Positions 23,410 through 24,207 of a DNA stretch of 24,207 bases are shown piece after piece (position 1 is the first letter of the stretch; every line of letters begins with the position of its first letter). The notes below the pieces were generated by a model. It did no database searches and was not told the DNA's origin. It saw only the letters and a list, made by a program, of their open reading frames with translations. This stretch comes from Gammaproteobacteria bacterium. GTDB taxonomy: Bacteria > Pseudomonadota > Gammaproteobacteria > Arenicellales > UBA868. The stretch is from contig DPVA01000122.1 of assembly GCA_003529705.1 (NCBI GenBank), forward strand, positions 1-24,207. The letters are read 5' to 3'. Both the position numbers and the translations under genes were made by a program.

Positions 23410-24207
23410 ATGACCGTAAGAATGATGTTTGTCCTGGCCGGGGCCTTCGTTTTCGGCACAGCTTCGTCTGAGAACGTAACACCGGGATTCAATACACTGA
23501 TTCCGGAATCAATTCTGACTCCCGATTCCGTCGAGACTTCGATCGGCGCGTTGAATTTTTTTGACGGCTTGCCCGATGAGGAGACAGTGGCCAAGGTATA
23601 CGACAACCTCGATCGGATTCGCGCGACCCAGGCTTTTCTGGATATGGTGCCGCTCGCGTCGATTGAAGGACTGCGCCGGGGCATGAAATCGGTCGGAGTA
23701 GATGCCTCGCACAAGATTCTGCTTTACAACGATCTTATGGATTCAAATTCTCTCTTCCTCACAGGAAATACGGATACGATTTACGCCATCGGTATGCTGG
23801 ATCTGCAGCGTGACGGAGCCACCGTGGTTGAGATTCCTTCTGGAGCAGGACCGGGAACGGTGAATGATGCCTACTTTCGTTTTGTGATCGATATGGGTGC
23901 GCCTGGACCTGACCGCGGGAAAGGAGGCAAGTATCTGATCTTGCCTCCCGGCTACGAGGGCGAGGTCCCGGAGGGGTATTTCTCGGTCGAGAGCCCCACC
24001 TATGTTAATTGGCTGCCGCTGAGAGGTTTTCTCGTCGATGGGAAAACCGATGCTGCCGTAGATATGTGGACCAAAGGGTTAAAGATTTACCCTCTTTCCC
24101 AGAGAGACAATCCTCCCAAGCTTGAAGTGGTCAACGGCACGGGGATCGTTATGAACACGGTCCACGCGAACGATGAGACTTTCTTTGAAGAAATCGCAGA
24201 GGTGATT
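23410..24207 (+). CDS. DUF1254 domain protein, N-terminal part (runs off the right edge)
   Basis: The first 266 codons are present. The product has a signal peptide (MMFVLAGAFVFGTASS, then ENVTPGF) followed by a DUF1254-type region: VYDNLDRIRATQAFLDMVPL, then LMDSNSLFLTGNTDTIYAIG, VEIPSGAGPGTVNDAYF and a glycine-rich GPDRGKGGKYLILPPGY. DUF1254 proteins usually continue into DUF1214, which would lie beyond the edge. They are periplasmic or secreted and their function is unknown. GGAG (23398-23401) is 8 nt before the ATG. The window end falls on a codon boundary and no stop is reached. Nearby genes give no functional hint beyond a cluster of cell-envelope proteins. Confidence 0.88.
   Translation, partial: MTVRMMFVLAGAFVFGTASSENVTPGFNTLIPESILTPDSVETSIGALNFFDGLPDEETVAKVYDNLDRIRATQAFLDMVPLASIEGLRRGMKSVGVDASHKILLYNDLMDSNSLFLTGNTDTIYAIGMLDLQRDGATVVEIPSGAGPGTVNDAYFRFVIDMGAPGPDRGKGGKYLILPPGYEGEVPEGYFSVESPTYVNWLPLRGFLVDGKTDAAVDMWTKGLKIYPLSQRDNPPKLEVVNGTGIVMNTVHANDETFFEEIAEVI

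Overview
The window looks like chromosomal DNA of a gammaproteobacterium, probably marine or host-associated. The left end carries the gene order valS-holC-pepA diverging from lptF-lptG, a conserved arrangement in Gammaproteobacteria. Most of the window has moderately high GC, but the first ~1.1 kb is AT-rich and the change falls sharply inside pepA. No tRNA, rRNA, CRISPR array, insertion sequence or phage gene was seen.

Layout. 1-2099 (minus): valS (5' end only), holC, pepA. 2229-5453 (plus): lptF, lptG and a TauD/TfdA-type 2-oxoglutarate dioxygenase. 5494-10098: alanine dehydrogenase (ald) and sulfoacetaldehyde acetyltransferase (xsc) on minus, diverging from a taurine/omega-amino-acid:pyruvate aminotransferase (tpa) on plus. 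10364-16101 (plus): a PotFGHI-like ABC transporter (Tat-exported binding protein, ATPase, two permeases) followed by a short MetE-type methyltransferase. 16165-17760 (plus): an MltF-like lipoprotein lytic transglycosylase. 17772-21451 (minus): a large MscS-family channel and two small exported proteins of unknown function. 21843-24207: an outer-membrane channel-like protein (plus), an unknown exported protein (minus) and the 5' part of a DUF1254 protein (plus).

How the genes fit together. tpa, ald and xsc form a complete route from taurine to acetyl phosphate, sulfite and ammonium: Tpa moves the amino group to pyruvate, Ald regenerates pyruvate and releases ammonium, and Xsc cleaves sulfoacetaldehyde with phosphate. 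No TauABC or TauKLM transporter, TauR regulator, pta or sulfite-handling gene is visible. The adjacent polyamine-type ABC transporter is the obvious candidate for uptake of taurine or a derivative, but that is an inference.

The most unusual items are the second permease and the gene after it. The permease has an added transmembrane helix and a predicted periplasmic tail with two copies of a 27-residue repeat kept under protein-level selection. The next gene encodes a core-MetE-like methyltransferase with all its zinc ligands. A hairpin pair between the binding-protein and ATPase genes, and a stem-loop with a GNRA tetraloop ahead of the binding-protein gene, suggest RNA-level control of the operon.
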